DNA of 64,000 nt, from NCBI GenBank assembly GCA_009760855.2, contig WPIO01000090.1, positions 750,001 to 814,000 on the forward strand, written 5' to 3'. Below the pieces are notes generated by a model. The model made no database searches, was not told where the DNA came from, and saw nothing but the letters and a program-made list of their open reading frames with translations. The stretch is from Cristatella mucedo. Taxonomy: Eukaryota > Bryozoa > Phylactolaemata > Cristatellidae. Positions 1-12,404 of the stretch are shown here, one piece after another. The position numbers and the translations under genes are program-made. Positions within the stretch are counted from its first letter, which is position 1, and each line of letters begins with the position of its first letter.

Positions 1-129
1 GCTGACTGCCCTTGAAGCTCTGAACACGAACTACATAGCGACAGTAAAGCCGATCGATTACGAGGCGGTACGTGGCCATACAGTAGCAGTGATTCTCGCC
101 TAAAACGCCGGCCTTAGTATACAAAAATC

Positions 130-450
130 TCTATCAAGCTTACTGCGTGCACGACGTTGGATCATCAGTTGGACCTTTGCCTTTATCCCTCCCTCATCGG
201 TCCTGAGAGTCGCAGTCGCTACATCTCGCCACTTATCGGCAACCTGCAACTGCTCCCAGTTAAGCAATAGATTGAATTCAAAGTTGTGTCCTTCAATAAC
301 AGGTGCCTTGATTCATTGGCTCCAGCCTACCTATCTGATGTTATCCCCCAAGACTTTGCATCGTAACCTCCGCTTTTCGGAATGTAACTGTTTACCTATA
401 TTTCGTACGGACTTTAATTATAGGCTTCGACACTGCATGATATCAACAAC
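130..450 (+). mobile_element. L2-A LINE remnant, RT C-terminal region
   Basis: This is a degraded piece of the plus-strand L2-A reverse transcriptase C-terminus. The stretch at about 250-290 reads LPVKQ, a stop, then IEFKVVS, matching the HWLPVKQRIDFKVLS block of the better copies. The preceding text aligns with the block encoding NSAARLVCRERRSCH. The copy carries stops and indels and has no recognisable 3' tail. It is an old dead fragment. Confidence 0.7.
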
Positions 451-1599
451 CATGTCATTCTCGTTGTTTACTGAGCCCCCTACCACTATTCGATGGTGCT
501 TGCTTGGCCTACAAATCTAAAGTGCATAGAAATATATTAATTTATCTTTAGGCATTATATGAAATTTATAAATAATAGTAATATGATTTATTAGCATAAT
601 GTGCTCAGTCATAATTATCTCATGCCATCAGGTCGAATGTTGAGCTTAATCTAAAGAACATTGCCTTAATTGAATATTGTTCATGACAGAAGTTTCGCAG
701 GGTCAAGTGTCTATGTTCAGTCAAGAATTCCAGCTCTCACAGATTTACTCTAGCCGTTACTCACACTGCTATGTGTGAGGTTTATATTGCACCAGCTGTT
801 TTGCAGACAGAGTTATGTTGCTAATTGTATGTTTTTTTTATGATATTTGATTTGTGGGCTATTTGTGCACCCATCAAAGCTTCACAGTAATTGGCTGTGT
901 TGAAGAAAACTCTCATGACCCATACAAATCATGCATTTGAGCTTTGTGGTGCTTCCGACGATGTGGATCAAACTTGGGCCCTTCACTTCAAAGAGAAGTG
1001 CAGGGATAGCCGTCACACCATCACCAACAAGGGGTTGTTCCTTTCATAAATGCCGTCAAAATTGCTGTGAGGAACTGCTCAAAGATATTCCGATGTGTGC
1101 CTCATAAGAGTTAAAGTCATTGAAAAGCTTTTATTCTAGTCTTGAAGTCGAGTAAAATTCAGAAACTGTTTTATTGACTGTGTAGCCTAATATGCAACCT
1201 CTATACAGAAATAGAAGGATGCTTTCACAGCCCTCTCTAGCAATCGCTGAATTGACGAATTTACAGACAACGTGAAAAGCAAACTTTAAAATATTCCCTA
1301 CAGCAAAACTCACTTTCATAATTACACACCATTCTCATTTAGTGAGCCTTGCTTACCAATGATAATGTATTTGACCTAGGGACAACTAATGACTTCTTTA
1401 TGAGAAGTGTTCGTAAGCCTAAGGAAATCTTTTAAACTCCTTCGAATTCAGTCAAGTTGCCTCTAAGCTAGTTCATATATGCCTAGCAAGCAAGATATAG
1501 CCTCTATTTTTCAATCGCATGCAACAAGACAAAGTTTGCATGACACAGGGTCACGAGTGACTGTTTATGCATATATCTTCCACGCAAGAAACAGTTCTA
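451..1599. other. No recognisable feature
   Basis: AT-rich sequence with stops in all frames. No repeat shared with the rest of the window was recognised. Short open frames of about 60 codons here have no recognisable motif. Confidence 0.5.
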
Positions 1600-1790
1600 G
1601 GTGGTACCAATCAATCGTAACTATCCTAGTCCTGCGATGTATGTTTATGCTGTTGTCATTGATACCTAACAGAATAATTGAGTCCTTAGCCTTAGGTCGC
1701 GCCCAAACACTTTTCAAAAAGGTCATCGTAAGGGAGCTAATAAAGTAAGCTTTTATGCAAGGTTAAATGGATGGGCCAGCTACTATCAAC
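1600..1790 (+). mobile_element. L2-A LINE remnant, RT N-terminal (finger) region
   Basis: The plus-strand translation reads LRCMFMLLSLIPNRII, then a block ending ALGRAQTLFKKVIVREL. It aligns position by position with the LLRCIVLLLPCITNII and SLASGHIPAPFKKAAVRPL segments of the minus-strand copy at 55,007-55,525. Only this short RT block is recognisable. Flanking sequence is not alignable, so this is an old internal fragment. Confidence 0.72.
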
Positions 1791-2109
1791 AAATGAAAAC
1801 TATTTTTTATACCAATACTGCAGATGTCGCCATAATAAAATTCCACTGATTTGAAATGGGAGGCTATCAATCAGAATTTACTAACTCTCTCTTTGCAGCA
1901 TTTGCAAAGCCCGTAGAAAAAAATTACGATTATATGAGGACTCTAAGAGAATTGTATGTTACAGTTATTTGTAATATGGTGAAATGAATAGCTTTGCTTG
2001 GCAGACTCATTGGCTACCTCATAAAAATAGTATCAATAAATTCACTCTAGCCAGCACAAATAACAATGTCACGGTCTAGAGACTGCTGAAAAGAAAGAAA
2101 TATCAATTG

Positions 2110-2880
2110 TTTAGCAGTAGTATGCTCAATACCAGCAAACGTAGCATGTTTTGGAAGTGACACACGCCGGTTTGACATGCAAGTATATTTAGCAGCAGCT
2201 TAGATAATGTCTGCACCATAAATCACACTAAGGATAATACTCACGGACAAACTAAATGCTGCGATAAATACGTGCTAGACCATTTTTATAAATTTCATCC
2301 AGTCAAGGGATGTAGTGACCCCTGTAGGAAGAGGGCTTCCTTTTTTGGGAGCTTTTAAAGTAAAGGTATGGCCTCCAGAGGATAAAAGACTCTTGTGAAT
2401 TATGGATTAATGGTTACATTAGGGAATGCGTTTGGTATGATGCGCAGCCTTGTGGTTGGAGTTGATCTGAGTGGTAGGCTCTAGCAAAAGAGGGAAGGGA
2501 GCTAAAATTAAGTGGTAATGACTAAATTTGATGCCTAGCTTTACTGTGAGTAAGTGAAGGTTGACTAGAAGTGGTGAACTGTGGCAACTGCTAAGTTAAT
2601 GACGAAGCAACTTAGGTGAGGAGCTTTTATTTGCATCCATTTTAGATGCTTTATTAAACAGGCCTAATCAGTATTCAGCAGTCAGTTTCGCAAGAAAGTC
2701 AATATGGGATGTAGCAAATGTATGTGGCAACTGAAACGCAGCATCCCTGGCAGGACAAGGCCACAATTGTAGCAATGAGATGTGGCTGTAAGTCGAAAGA
2801 CTTAACCGCTGAACTGAAATACTTAACAGACCTACTTTATGTTCACGTGCTCCTGTAGCAAGTGACTTAGTGACCACTAA
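2110..2880 (-). mobile_element. L2-A LINE remnant, 3' UTR and RT C-terminus
   Basis: Minus-strand copy recognised by order and spacing of several blocks. These are the 3' UTR block near 2110-2250, the 'tcaagggatgtagtgacc' block at about 2307 (compare 'tcaggggatgttctgacgc' at 35,180), the GGAGC...CCAGAGGAT block at 2340-2380, and the block at 2690-2820 that matches the SRLDFCNSL to SSTVKS region. Heavily mutated, with no open frame. Confidence 0.65.
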
Positions 2881-3177
2881 TTCTCTCTATTGCTGTACAT
2901 ATTGGAAAAAACAGGAAGTGGCAACAAGCCAGTCTCAAAATATGCTTGCTCTGACGAACTATCCTAAACCAATTTAACCGATATTCACGGCGAATATTGT
3001 CAAAATACTGATTTGGCAAGGGACTTTTGCTAAAGAAAAGTTATATTACTACTATTGAGAACCAAGTGATAGCCTAGAGAGAAATAAATTATATTCTTAT
3101 GAACTACCCTGTAGGGGAAGATCGTGTCTATGATATTTTAATTGACGTGCTTCTCTTTTGAATTAGATAATAGTTTA

Positions 3178-3405
3178 ATAATAATAATAATTCACTTGAC
3201 AAAGCGTCCTCAAAGAACTTAATCTCTCTCGAGGCAATTTACATTTGCTGTAAAGTGAAATGCAATTGAATGGTAAGTAAAATCATGCTTGAAAACAAAC
3301 GAAATGAATAATATGGTTAGGATTGACATGTACAGGGTCAGCATGCAAATGGGGTTAGATGTTCTCACTCACCACCACAGGGACATTGAATAAGTTCAAA
3401 ATGTT
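3178..3405 (-). mobile_element. L2-A LINE 3' end, strongly 5'-truncated
   Basis: Begins with (ATA)n and the 'cacttgacaaagcg' 3' terminal block, the L2-A stem-loop (tctctctcgaggc) and the conserved 3' UTR with 'gggtcagcatgcaaatg'. The element runs leftward on the minus strand. No coding sequence is retained. Confidence 0.85.
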
Positions 3406-4459
3406 GAAGTCACAGCATAATAAGGTTTTTGATCAAGAGCTTGCTGTCTTGTATTTGTTAAGATATAAGCAACACAAAACCACATCAGAATCCCAGAGAC
3501 ACGGGTTAAATAAAAATCATTAAACTGAATTATTACTTATGAAAGCATTTCAAGCTGTTTCCTGCAAAGTTGCATCCAGCTTTGCACAATAGAAGTTATT
3601 TAAACGCATAGCTACTGTAAATGATAATGAAATAATGGTTTCCATGTAACTGAATAATTAAATATGGAAAATAAATCAGATGACCATATTTCAACAGTTT
3701 TATCCCATTATCAACCGTATTTTACCACTTATAATATTGTCGAGCTTTATTTTGAGCACCTTTAAAGTGTGTCTACAAAGAGATCTAGTCGCCCAATGGT
3801 GCCACAAATGCATAATAAGTATTGCTAATAATCATCGATTTACTTTTACCAGTCAAAACTCAATCACCAAAGAAAAATGTTTGACGGATTTCCTGAATTA
3901 TAGTTCCTCGAATGAGTTCGTAGCTATCAGCAATCATTCAATAGCACTTGCAAAGCTTCTGAGATGTTCAACAACATTCGTACAGTCCATGAATATATAG
4001 AGAGATAAAGAAATCAGCTGAAGCCTATTTCAACACCCTGTAATAGGCATCGGGAATTCACAATCATTAGTAGAACTAGGCTGTCGTAAAAAAAATCAGC
4101 AGCACCTAATAGTAATTGCAGAGTTGTCATATCAAAGCTGACGTCCTTCTCTTTAGTTCGGCCTAATATTCATGGCCTAGGAATTGTTCTAAAAACGTGC
4201 CCAAATCAGCAAACACGTCTGATTCTAAGAAAAAAACTGTTTTCGGGTACTAATTTGAATTGGTTCACTTAGTTAGTTCATATTGATTGCTTTCTAGCCG
4301 AGTCCTGGCCTCCCTGTAATATTGTATTGAAATGATGAGAGATACAAATCTTGCTCATGAATACATCATGCATTTCGCGGATCTTCTCTTCATGAAAATT
4401 GCCTTTAGGGAGTTTTAGACTTGCTATGACTTTTTTAGACTTTTAGAATTAGGTTTACC
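3406..4459. other. No recognisable feature
   Basis: AT-rich. A plus-strand frame of 106 codons at 3680-4000 is the longest here. It has no recognisable domain, and its composition does not differ from the surrounding sequence, so I do not call it a gene. Confidence 0.5.
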
Positions 4460-4560
4460 AACAAATGTAAAACTCCTAGGAAGCATTTGAGTTATCTGAG
4501 GGTTATTTATCAAGTGTTATCTTATTACATCATTATCATGATTATTACCCGCACGATGAG
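4460..4560 (+). mobile_element. L2-A LINE 3' tail
   Basis: The sequence 'acaaatgtaaaactcctagg' followed by 'gttatctgaggg', 'tatcaagtg' and AT-rich repeats matches the terminal 100 bases of plus-strand L2-A copies such as 41,811-41,890. The stem is partly destroyed. The upstream 3' UTR is too diverged to delimit. Confidence 0.65.
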
Positions 4561-5041
4561 CAAAATCCAGATTAACTAATATGTATGCACTTTTTTGAGG
4601 TAATTAGTTTGTTTAACTTTAGAACGGCAAGGCAAAGCTTTCGCTTTTCCAATTAAAAATTCCACCTGAAGAAACCTTGAAGATAAAGACGCATGATTCA
4701 CGGCAAATCAATCATTGGTGTGGCATTTATCCAGTACAAAACCAACAGCTAACAGACCCAGATAGCGCCTGAACGTTCAACAAGACCAACCCCCTACATT
4801 ATTTCCCAATGATCCAAAAATCGTTTAATTTGTTATGTATTTTTCAGTTTTAATATAATATTGTATACTACGTGTCATTAAGCTCTCCGATTTTATTCCG
4901 CATCTCCTATTCAAAACGTATAGGGTAATTTTTTCTTAGATTATTATGTTTGCGGGACCTAAATCTAATTGATAAAATAAGGAGAAATGTTTCTAATGCA
5001 ATATTTTATTCAAGACAATAGTTTGACAATATCAACGACAA
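4561..5041. other. No recognisable feature
   Basis: AT-rich sequence between two L2-A remnants. No motif or open frame of interest seen. Confidence 0.5.
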
Positions 5042-5615
5042 TAATAAAAAAATAATATTAGCTCACTACATCAAATGCCCTAAAAGAACCCAATCTGTTT
5101 CAAGGTGCTTTACATGAGCTAAAAGGGAACACGGTTGAATGGTTAGTAGTAGCATGTTCAATAAAAACTAGAATAACGAGGTGAGGGTGACATGCACAAA
5201 ATCTGCATGGGAGTATGGTTAGTGGCAGCATGAACAGAGTCAGCTCATACTCGCTCATAAAGGTCATATCCAGGGGACCCAATAAATACTTCATTAAACA
5301 GGTGAATTTTAGTTTCCGTTTAGAGAGGTATAGTCAGGGAATTAAGCCATAGTAGTCGGATGTACATTCTGGAATTGTGAAACATAGGAACTAAAGCCAC
5401 GGCCTTATACAGATTTGATATTTAGACGAGAGATAGCTAAATGGTTAGATTGTCAAAGCAGGGGTTTGCTACTGAGCCTGATAAGGTAGTAGTTCTGATA
5501 GGTAGGTATTAGCCAAAAAATGAAGGCACCTAAAAGTTAGGAACAAAACCTTGAAGTCAATGCTTCCCTAGACTGGGCTCAAGTACAGTTCGATAAGAAA
5601 TATTGTGCTGTGGTG
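5042..5615 (-). mobile_element. L2-A LINE remnant, 3' UTR to HWLPV region
   Basis: Minus-strand copy starting with an ATA-rich tract and a decayed tail (aaatgccctaaaagaaccc). It passes through the 3' UTR (gcagcatgaacagagtcag), the 'gaaggcacctaaaagtta' block and 'caaaaccttgaagtcaatgc', and ends near the HWLPV coding block at about 5570-5615. First of four degraded same-strand copies in series. Confidence 0.8.
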
Positions 5616-5759
5616 ACTGAACTTCTTGTATTTGGGGTGCTAATCATCAAGTGCATATCAAGTGCATATCCAGCCTCCAATAGTGAGATATTCTATCTCA
5701 GTCGTTTGCCGATCAGAGCGATACCTTATGGCCAGTTTCTTAATTGCTTTGTTGAAGAC

Positions 5760-6190
5760 TATGGTTTTAGAAATCGTAACGTGGTTAGCTAGTGGTAGCA
5801 CGATATACTTCCAGCAAGCATGATATAGTTTTAATTGACAAGCATAGATCGTCCCAACATTATGAGTGCATGCAGCATGGACAGGGCTCGAACTGATAAG
5901 CACCCAAACAAAGGGGAAAATATCGGTATTTTAGATGTCACGTTAAATGTCGTTAAGCCATGGTATAAAGAGATGCCCCATGGCATTCAGTTACTGGCAT
6001 TGCAATAGTTTCGGGTATATGCAGGGTCTATCCAAGATTACAAAGTTAGCTGAGTCGTTAATATACAATGCCATTCCGTAATTGCAGGTTGACTAACCTG
6101 GCGGGGAGTAGTTTTTATAGTTAGATTGAACGCATTGAAGCGATGACGCAAAAGTGACTGAGAGAGTCTATAAGTCGATGAAGTGAAAGA
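5760..6190 (-). mobile_element. L2-A LINE remnant
   Basis: Second degraded minus-strand copy. 3' UTR-like blocks (gttagctagtggtagcac; catgcagcatggacagg) are followed by a block at 6070-6190 containing 'ctaacctggcggggagtag' and 'gtgactgagagagtc'. That block corresponds to the 'gcttggcctgatggggtag' and 'agtgagcgacaaaacc' blocks of better copies. Alignment is patchy. Confidence 0.5.
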
Positions 6191-6239
6191 CTGGGAACCG
6201 ATTGGGTCACAATCGCGAGCACCTTAATAACCATAATAT

Positions 6240-7650
6240 CATTAGTGTAGCAACCACAATGACCAAGCTCTTTCTGGGTGCTTTAAGTTTGCTGCAATGG
6301 GAAGGTTAGTAATATTGTGCTTGAAAAACAACATAAAAACATGGTTAAGCCTTGACATACACAGGGTCAGTGTGCAAGTATGGGTTGTTGCAGCATGCAT
6401 AGCCTCAGCCCACATAAGTACACACAAGGACAAATCGTTGTGACCCACTAAATACTGACCTAATTATGTGTGTTTTTTAGCTTATTTTAAATGTGGTCAA
6501 GTCAAGGAATGCCTTTACACAGTCAGGAGCGAGCTCCATGATTTAGGAGCATACAAACTAAAGGCACGGTCTCAAAGAATTTGAGGTTAGTACGAGGTAC
6601 TAACTAATTTTAAAATGCCAAAAAGCTGTGGCAAGATTATTGGCTGGGTGGAGTAGATCTGATAGATAGGCTGCAGCTAAAGAATGCAGTGACCTAAAAG
6701 TAAGAGAAAAAACCTTGATTTCGATCCGTTGCTTGAATGATAGATAGTGCAGGTAGGCAAAAAAGTGGTGTAATGTGGCGACAATGACGCTCACGACAGA
6801 CAAGACTAGCTCTGGATTTTTACACAAGCTGCTATCTCCTGATCGCTAATGCTGGCAGGCCAGTAAGCCGTGAGTGGCAGAACTCGAATCGGTATATTAA
6901 GAATGTATAAGCTAACTTGGACGTGGGATCCACATCCATACAAACCCGAACTTTATCATCACTATCCATCTGAAAGTTTGGAGAGTTGATTGTGGATCTG
7001 ATGTGGTCATCTAACCACAGGTCACTTTGGCCCCTAGATTTCGTGCTTAGTCAACTGGAGTTATGCTGGCAGAGCCGATTTCGATAGTCAGCCTTTCTAA
7101 TATCCGAATTACGCCTTGTTAGCCCATAAATAATAAGTAAGTTGAAGCAAAAGTGAAGAACCAATTTTCAGAAAATGCACTGCCGTCCACGTTTGCATGC
7201 CACAAATCTACGCAGCAAGTCAGTTTGAGAGAATTCGTGGGGCTTGAAGGCTGAAATGGATCAAGCAAAGGTACAATTAGATGTCATTCACATTGAAGTA
7301 AAAGCCAAGATTGGGGTTGGCAATCACGTGGCAAGAGGAAGAGCATAAACCGTGAAGAGAATTGAGCCTATTATGGAGCTCTAAGCTACCCCATATTATA
7401 GAGATACCTCAGGTGATCTTTTGTCATTTACGTCGATACTCCAATGTCTCAACTGAGATAGGACCTGAAACATTGCAGAGCAGAGCTATTGATGCCCTAT
7501 CGGGATGACAGGCAATGTAGAATAAGTTTCAAGAAATAGTGCGACATAAAGGCTCATGACCGACAAGTATTTCAACAACCAACAAGGCGAACCAGATCCC
7601 CCAATGCAACCTTCCAAGTGGGCAATCCAGTAGACACAACTGCCGTGAGA
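6240..7650 (-). mobile_element. L2-A LINE remnant, tail through RT palm
   Basis: Third minus-strand copy of the series and the longest. It runs from the decayed tail and 3' UTR (catacacagggtcagtgtgc) through the HWLPV, NSAAR and ARNLGVIFQ equivalents. It continues across the RT motif C and B region (ggcaatcacgtggcaagagg at about 7320) to the motif A to B linker near 7440-7650. No frame longer than about 75 codons survives. Confidence 0.8.
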
Positions 7651-7729
7651 TTGGACGTCGAGAACTGTCAAAAGTTCTTGAATCAAATAGGATGTAAAAT
7701 CCCGTCTTTCGATATTTTATTTTAGCCTT

Positions 7730-8100
7730 TAATGGAACTTTAACAACAACTTGAATTTACAAAGAGACAAGCGAGTGTCACATGCTTTGTAGCGAAGCCT
7801 ATGTTGAGCTTGGCTACCAAATGGGCTAGCAGGAGATAAAAAAACTGTAAAGAGAAGCTGACAGAGCACAGAACCATGATTTACATGATAATTTAGTGAT
7901 TCCTGAGATTGGTTTCTTATACCTGGATTTGTATTGATTGGCATTCGTTCGCATCTATCTATACCCTGATTGCTTTCACTAAGATCGAACTTGCACCGAA
8001 TTAGTGTGGAGCCTGTAATGCTTAGGTAAAATGGAAGGCACCAGAGATAGACGCTATAATTAGTAGATGAAAACACTGCCAAATGATGCAGCAATAAGAC
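7730..8100 (-). mobile_element. L2-A LINE remnant, RT palm (motif A to C)
   Basis: The minus frame 7729-8094 reads YLSITGSTLIR, LSESNQGIDR, HGSVLCQLLFTVF and DTRLSLCKF in order. These align with LGITGTALQWF, LSGRLQSID, QGSVLGPVLFTVY and DDTHLYLCF of the family. The duplicated palm segment shows that this is a separate copy from the one at 6240-7650. The catalytic YADD is lost (KACDT). Confidence 0.72.
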
Positions 8101-9354
8101 CTAACCTAAGTCGGTGCTCCTGAAACAGTAAACCTAAACCTGAAAAAACCCTGACTCTAGTGTGGTTAATAATAAATTTAAACTGAAATTGACTAGATCG
8201 TTTTCAGTTTCAATGTAGCAGTTTGGCTGAAACGCAACCTCGACGAGACGTTTGAATCAAAGCCATATAAGTTTAAGCTCGGCTCAATATTGGAGATCAG
8301 TTCCCATGAGGACTGAGCAAGCTAATACCCTGGTACATACGATAACAGTCGTAGGGTGATCGTATGTCATTTGATCTCTGCCTTCATTCATCGGCCTATA
8401 CTTGGCTCTGCCCGTGGAATGAATAGGACTAGACACAGTTAAGCTCGGAGGCAATATCTGAAGCTCGAGAGCTAGCGATGATTGTGGCATTGCATTCTCT
8501 TCGGGTGTGGCAGTTCTACTGCTTAGCTGGTGTCATTTGGAAAAAGCACAGTTGCAGAAGACAGGTGTACAGTGGTCTTTCACATTCTGTCCATGAATAG
8601 CTTTGGTTTTGGTAAGGATGAGGTTATGACGACCTTACTGTGTGAGCAAAAAAGCTTTGAAAATATGCACTGCTGAATGCTATGATACACGATCGAGTTC
8701 ACATCACCCCAAAGATAAACGTATCGTTTAATTGATAGTCTGGCGATGGCACGTGCGAAGCATGTTTAGCAAGTTGAAGCCGTTATTTGGGCAACATTAG
8801 AGACCAATACTGTTTGGAGAATATAAGGAAGTCAGCTCAGCACCTTCAGAAGAAAACTTCTGCAACCATTTTAATGTCATCCACACCAACATTGTTGTGA
8901 ACAGTACAGCCTTTAACAAAATTCCACTTTTACCTTGCATGAACTTGGAGGTCACTTTGATTACACTATTCTAGCCACCATTGATTACCCAATGTTAGTA
9001 AAAACTCTACCTCTCTCGTTTTTTCCATCTGGAGCTCAAGATACCGATTTTCAGTGCCAGAAATTGCTTAGTCATTGAACCGTAACTAAAGACTATTCAG
9101 AACGACGTCTCAATTCTCCCGAGCGTTTACTTTATGGCTCAGGCTAGTTATTCCGTGTTTCTGGTAGATATAGCTGCCGGCGAGGAGACCAAGGCCATGT
9201 TGTAGAAGCACCATTACTGTATGTTGCAATTTTGTCTGGGTACCCTCCAGACTTCGAAAGATTGTGCGAGTGCTAAACAACAGTGTGGAACGATATCCTG
9301 ATACCGTAGCGAATAATATAAGTTTTTCAGACTTTCATTGTCTTCGTGTGCGTT
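8101..9354. other. No recognisable feature
   Basis: Unrecognised sequence of mixed composition. Minus-strand frame 8284-8490 (68 codons) has no motif. Nothing here matched other parts of the window. Confidence 0.5.
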
Positions 9355-9413
9355 TGTGAGTGTGTGTGTGTGTGTTAGTCTGTGTGTGTCTGTGTGTGTC
9401 TGTGTGTGTGTGC
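9355..9413. repeat. Imperfect (GT)n microsatellite
   Basis: Alternating GT with interruptions (gttagtctg, gtctgtgtg) over about 58 bases. Confidence 0.95.
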
Positions 9414-9774
9414 GTCTTCCTCATGCTGCTTAGTGTAAAGCCAAATAGATGATGATTACATTCGACAGCTCAGTCCAATGCTATTTCACAAGTCGTACGG
9501 CTGGTTGCAACTGTGAGTAGCCATGGCATGTTGACAAGCAATCCTGATCCGACATGTGCAGTGTGAATTACTGTGCCTTTTTTAAGCCACGGAAAAGCCT
9601 TTACAGCTATCAAAGCATCTTGCAGTGGCATTAAAAGACTGCCCACTGCAGGATTTGAAAGCAGAACTCTGAGACCCATTTCGTGAAAAGCAACTGCCTT
9701 TGCTAAAGTGCCAATATTGCCTTGAACACAGTTGGGCAAATACCACTTATCCTGAGATGGAGCTAGAAATAATG
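9414..9774. other. Unrecognised stretch with one 89-codon open frame
   Basis: A minus-strand ATG frame at 9470-9739 encodes 89 residues rich in Ala, Val and Leu. I recognise no family and no splice context that would make it an exon, and no copy elsewhere in the window. Chance open frames of this length are expected in 64 kb, so no function is proposed. Confidence 0.4.
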
Positions 9775-10060
9775 TTCACAAAATAATATAATAGTGATAA
9801 TAATGATAAGGCAGTTGATAAAACACCCTCTAAGTACCTAATCACTTTACAGGTGCTTTACATTTGCAGCAAAAGGAAATGCAGTTGAATGATGAGTAAA
9901 GTCATGCTTGAGAATCAAGCGATATAAATAATATGGTTAGGGTTGACATGCACAGCACAGGTTTAGCATGCTATTGTAGTAAGTGGTAGCATGCAGATAT
10001 ATACGTTGTTCACGGCGGAAAGGAAATACGTAATAAAATGTTAACCTTTATAAAATGTTT
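9775..10060 (-). mobile_element. L2-A LINE 3' end
   Basis: AT-rich repeat, then 'agttgataaaacaccctc', a decayed stem (taatcactttacaggtgc), 'tttacatttgcagcaaaagg' and a 3' UTR with 'gttgacatgcacag' and 'gtaagtggtagcatgcag'. 5'-truncated within the 3' UTR. Confidence 0.8.
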
Positions 10061-11743
10061 TGTTAAGCTTACCAGAGAGATCTACCCTGGCAGCAATTAA
10101 GGGCTGCTTTAAAAACTAACTTTGGTTAGAAGTAAACGGCAGCACAGGCTTTGTAAGTTCAAATTATCCTGCTGTGAATCTCTGCTTCTAAACAGCATCA
10201 GATATGTGAATTATTTGAATTTTTCCGTTGTAAGATTTTTTCAGAAGCTTTTGCAATATTTATGCCAAGAATTGTCTTGGCCTAGTCGAGCACTTGTTTT
10301 AGTTATACTTTATGCTTTAGTGTAAATGGCAATACTCGAATGATTTGCAGGCCTCCTTTACTGGCCCGGAGCCAGTAGACTACCAGCCCACACTGAAACT
10401 TGCGGAAGTAATACACCTGCTAAAGCAATGCGTGACTGTCGACCTTAACATCTCTGATTGAGTCGAACGAGGTAAACTGATTGCTAAAATGTTAGAGCTC
10501 GTGGTCGGAGCCTTGATGTAAGCTCACTCTTTTTGAGCACTTACTTTTCACCCAATGTCTCTGTTGTTTGTCGAAGCGACCGTCTCACAATTACTTGAAA
10601 ACATTGCAGGTGTTTTCAGAAGATTAAATAATGGTTGCGACAATCCGAAAAAGAAGGCTTACATTTGACTTTTCAAGACGTATTCTAATTGAGCAAACCG
10701 TTTTCTCAGTGCGTTTACCTTCCTCCTTCTATCACGATCTTCTCTCCCCTTGTATTCCCTCTCTGTCTGTCACTTTTCTGTATCACTGTGTACATTTGCA
10801 ATATATATAGATATGTGCTTAGATATGTCAATCTATGCACATACATTGGTATACCTTCTTGCTGCTTTTCCGCCGGGCTCACATTATCCATCAGGAGAGC
10901 GAGAAGTATTGCATTTTGATTGAATAAACTTTTTGTATTAGTGACTGGTTTTCCCTTTTCCGGTTTAACCATTTTTGGTCTAGGAAAATAGGGCAGCAAA
11001 TGGATGAAATATGATTTGCCGCTACAATCGAAAATAATCTGAGCAGAGCGGAACTTGGACGCCTTCATTCAGAATGTTAAAGTTATAAAAAATGATATAA
11101 AAATGAAAGCCTGCGAGTCATTCATTTTTTGAGCACTTTTAGCTGTAAGCTTCCATTAAATACGAAAGGACAGGCTCGGATACCCACTGAGGTATTAAAA
11201 AGTAAACGCAAATTCATTTTTCTTTATTAAAGTGAAGGTGGTAGTGCTTAGCTAATTAAGAAAAATTAGGACCACTAAAAGTATACCCTTAAATCACTTC
11301 TTACTGGTCTAATTCCGCTCCATATTTATCACTGAATCCCAATCAAATTGCATTCAATTATTTTTCTGATTTTTAAATTCCTTTAATATCTTAGCTATAG
11401 AACCACGCTCCAACCTTGCATTTCATTAAAAACTTGCATTTTTTTCTCGTTTTCTCACCGATTGATGTTGGGAAGCACTGACGAAACTAAAAGTTCATGC
11501 AGTCCGTGTGTTCAGGAAGTACGCCTTTCAACTCTTAAAGACATAACAAGGTTGCATTAAGCAAAATTGAACCTGAAATCCTAACCTTTAGTAATTGCAA
11601 TTGATTTAGCCGTATCTGCATGAAGTGGTTAAAGTTCGCTCATACGTACTGACATGTTTCAATTCCTAACCAGGTGATTTGATTCGATTAATTTTTAATA
11701 TTAGTGCGGGGGCAGAAATCATTTCAACTAGGATTGTAAAATT
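10061..11743. other. No recognisable feature
   Basis: Unrecognised AT-rich sequence. A pyrimidine-rich tract lies at about 10,718-10,790. Overlapping frames of 76 codons (plus, 10,689-10,919) and 117 codons (minus, 10,715-11,068) have no recognisable domain. The minus frame is lengthened by the purine-rich strand of the pyrimidine tract. Confidence 0.5.
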
Positions 11744-11892
11744 TGCCGAGCTGGTTAGGCCCAGCGGTTAAGGTGCTCGCCCCCCCCCCCGACTACGGTC
11801 TTGCTGAGGTCTTGGGCTCAAGACCAGAGGCAAATGTGAAGCACCTGAATTGAGATTAAGTTCTATTGGGGTGCAATAGAAATAAATTATAT
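11744..11892 (+). mobile_element. tRNA-like SINE with L2-A-type tail
   Basis: The head has a pol III A-box-like sequence (taggcccagcggttaagg), a run of about 11 C, and a B-box-like 'cttgggctcaagaccag'. It is followed by 'gtgaagcacctgaattgag' and 'ttctattggggtgc', the same stem-loop module that ends L2-A LINEs, and an AT-rich end. About 150 bp in total. Probably mobilised in trans by L2-A. Confidence 0.85.
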
Positions 11893-12404
11893 GTTTTCTT
11901 TTATATTTGATAATATTACTGTCATTCACACGAAGATTCGCCAGCACAATAGTCATACTTTGGTAGCCTATAGCTTCTCATCTGAGTTCTAGAGTACACT
12001 TGTTCGTGAGGTGTTTTCATAGCCAGATAGCAGTAACAATAATGCAAGTGAAACTAATGTCAAACTCTACAGATATTGTCACCTTTAAAGACTGTTAACA
12101 AAGTCCCTTCTTCTGTGTATACACGGCTAAAGGCCTGCTGCCAATTTTTTCTGAGTGAACCCGTCACCTAAAAGTTAGTATTACTGAACACCACTCTGTT
12201 TTTACTAGACTAAGATAGTATAGGTTGGTTTTATCAACAACATTAAACAGCCATGGGTATTTTGTTCTTTGAAGTTGCGAAATATTTAGATCGTTAAGTT
12301 TATTTTAAAATCAAACGGGAACTCAGAGTTGACGCTTTCGAAGCAAAAAACCGCAGCTCGAATTAACAATAAATACTGTACAAGTAAATTAGATATAGGC
12401 TATT
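11893..12404. other. No recognisable feature
   Basis: AT-rich sequence between a SINE and an L2-A remnant. Nothing recognised. Confidence 0.5.

Noticed and set aside
9470-9739. 89-codon minus-strand frame as a gene
   Set aside because: No domain, no second copy, no splice context. The length is within chance expectation for 64 kb.
10715-11068. 117-codon minus-strand frame as a gene
   Set aside because: No recognisable motif, overlapped by an opposite frame, and its 3' part reads a purine-rich low-complexity strand.
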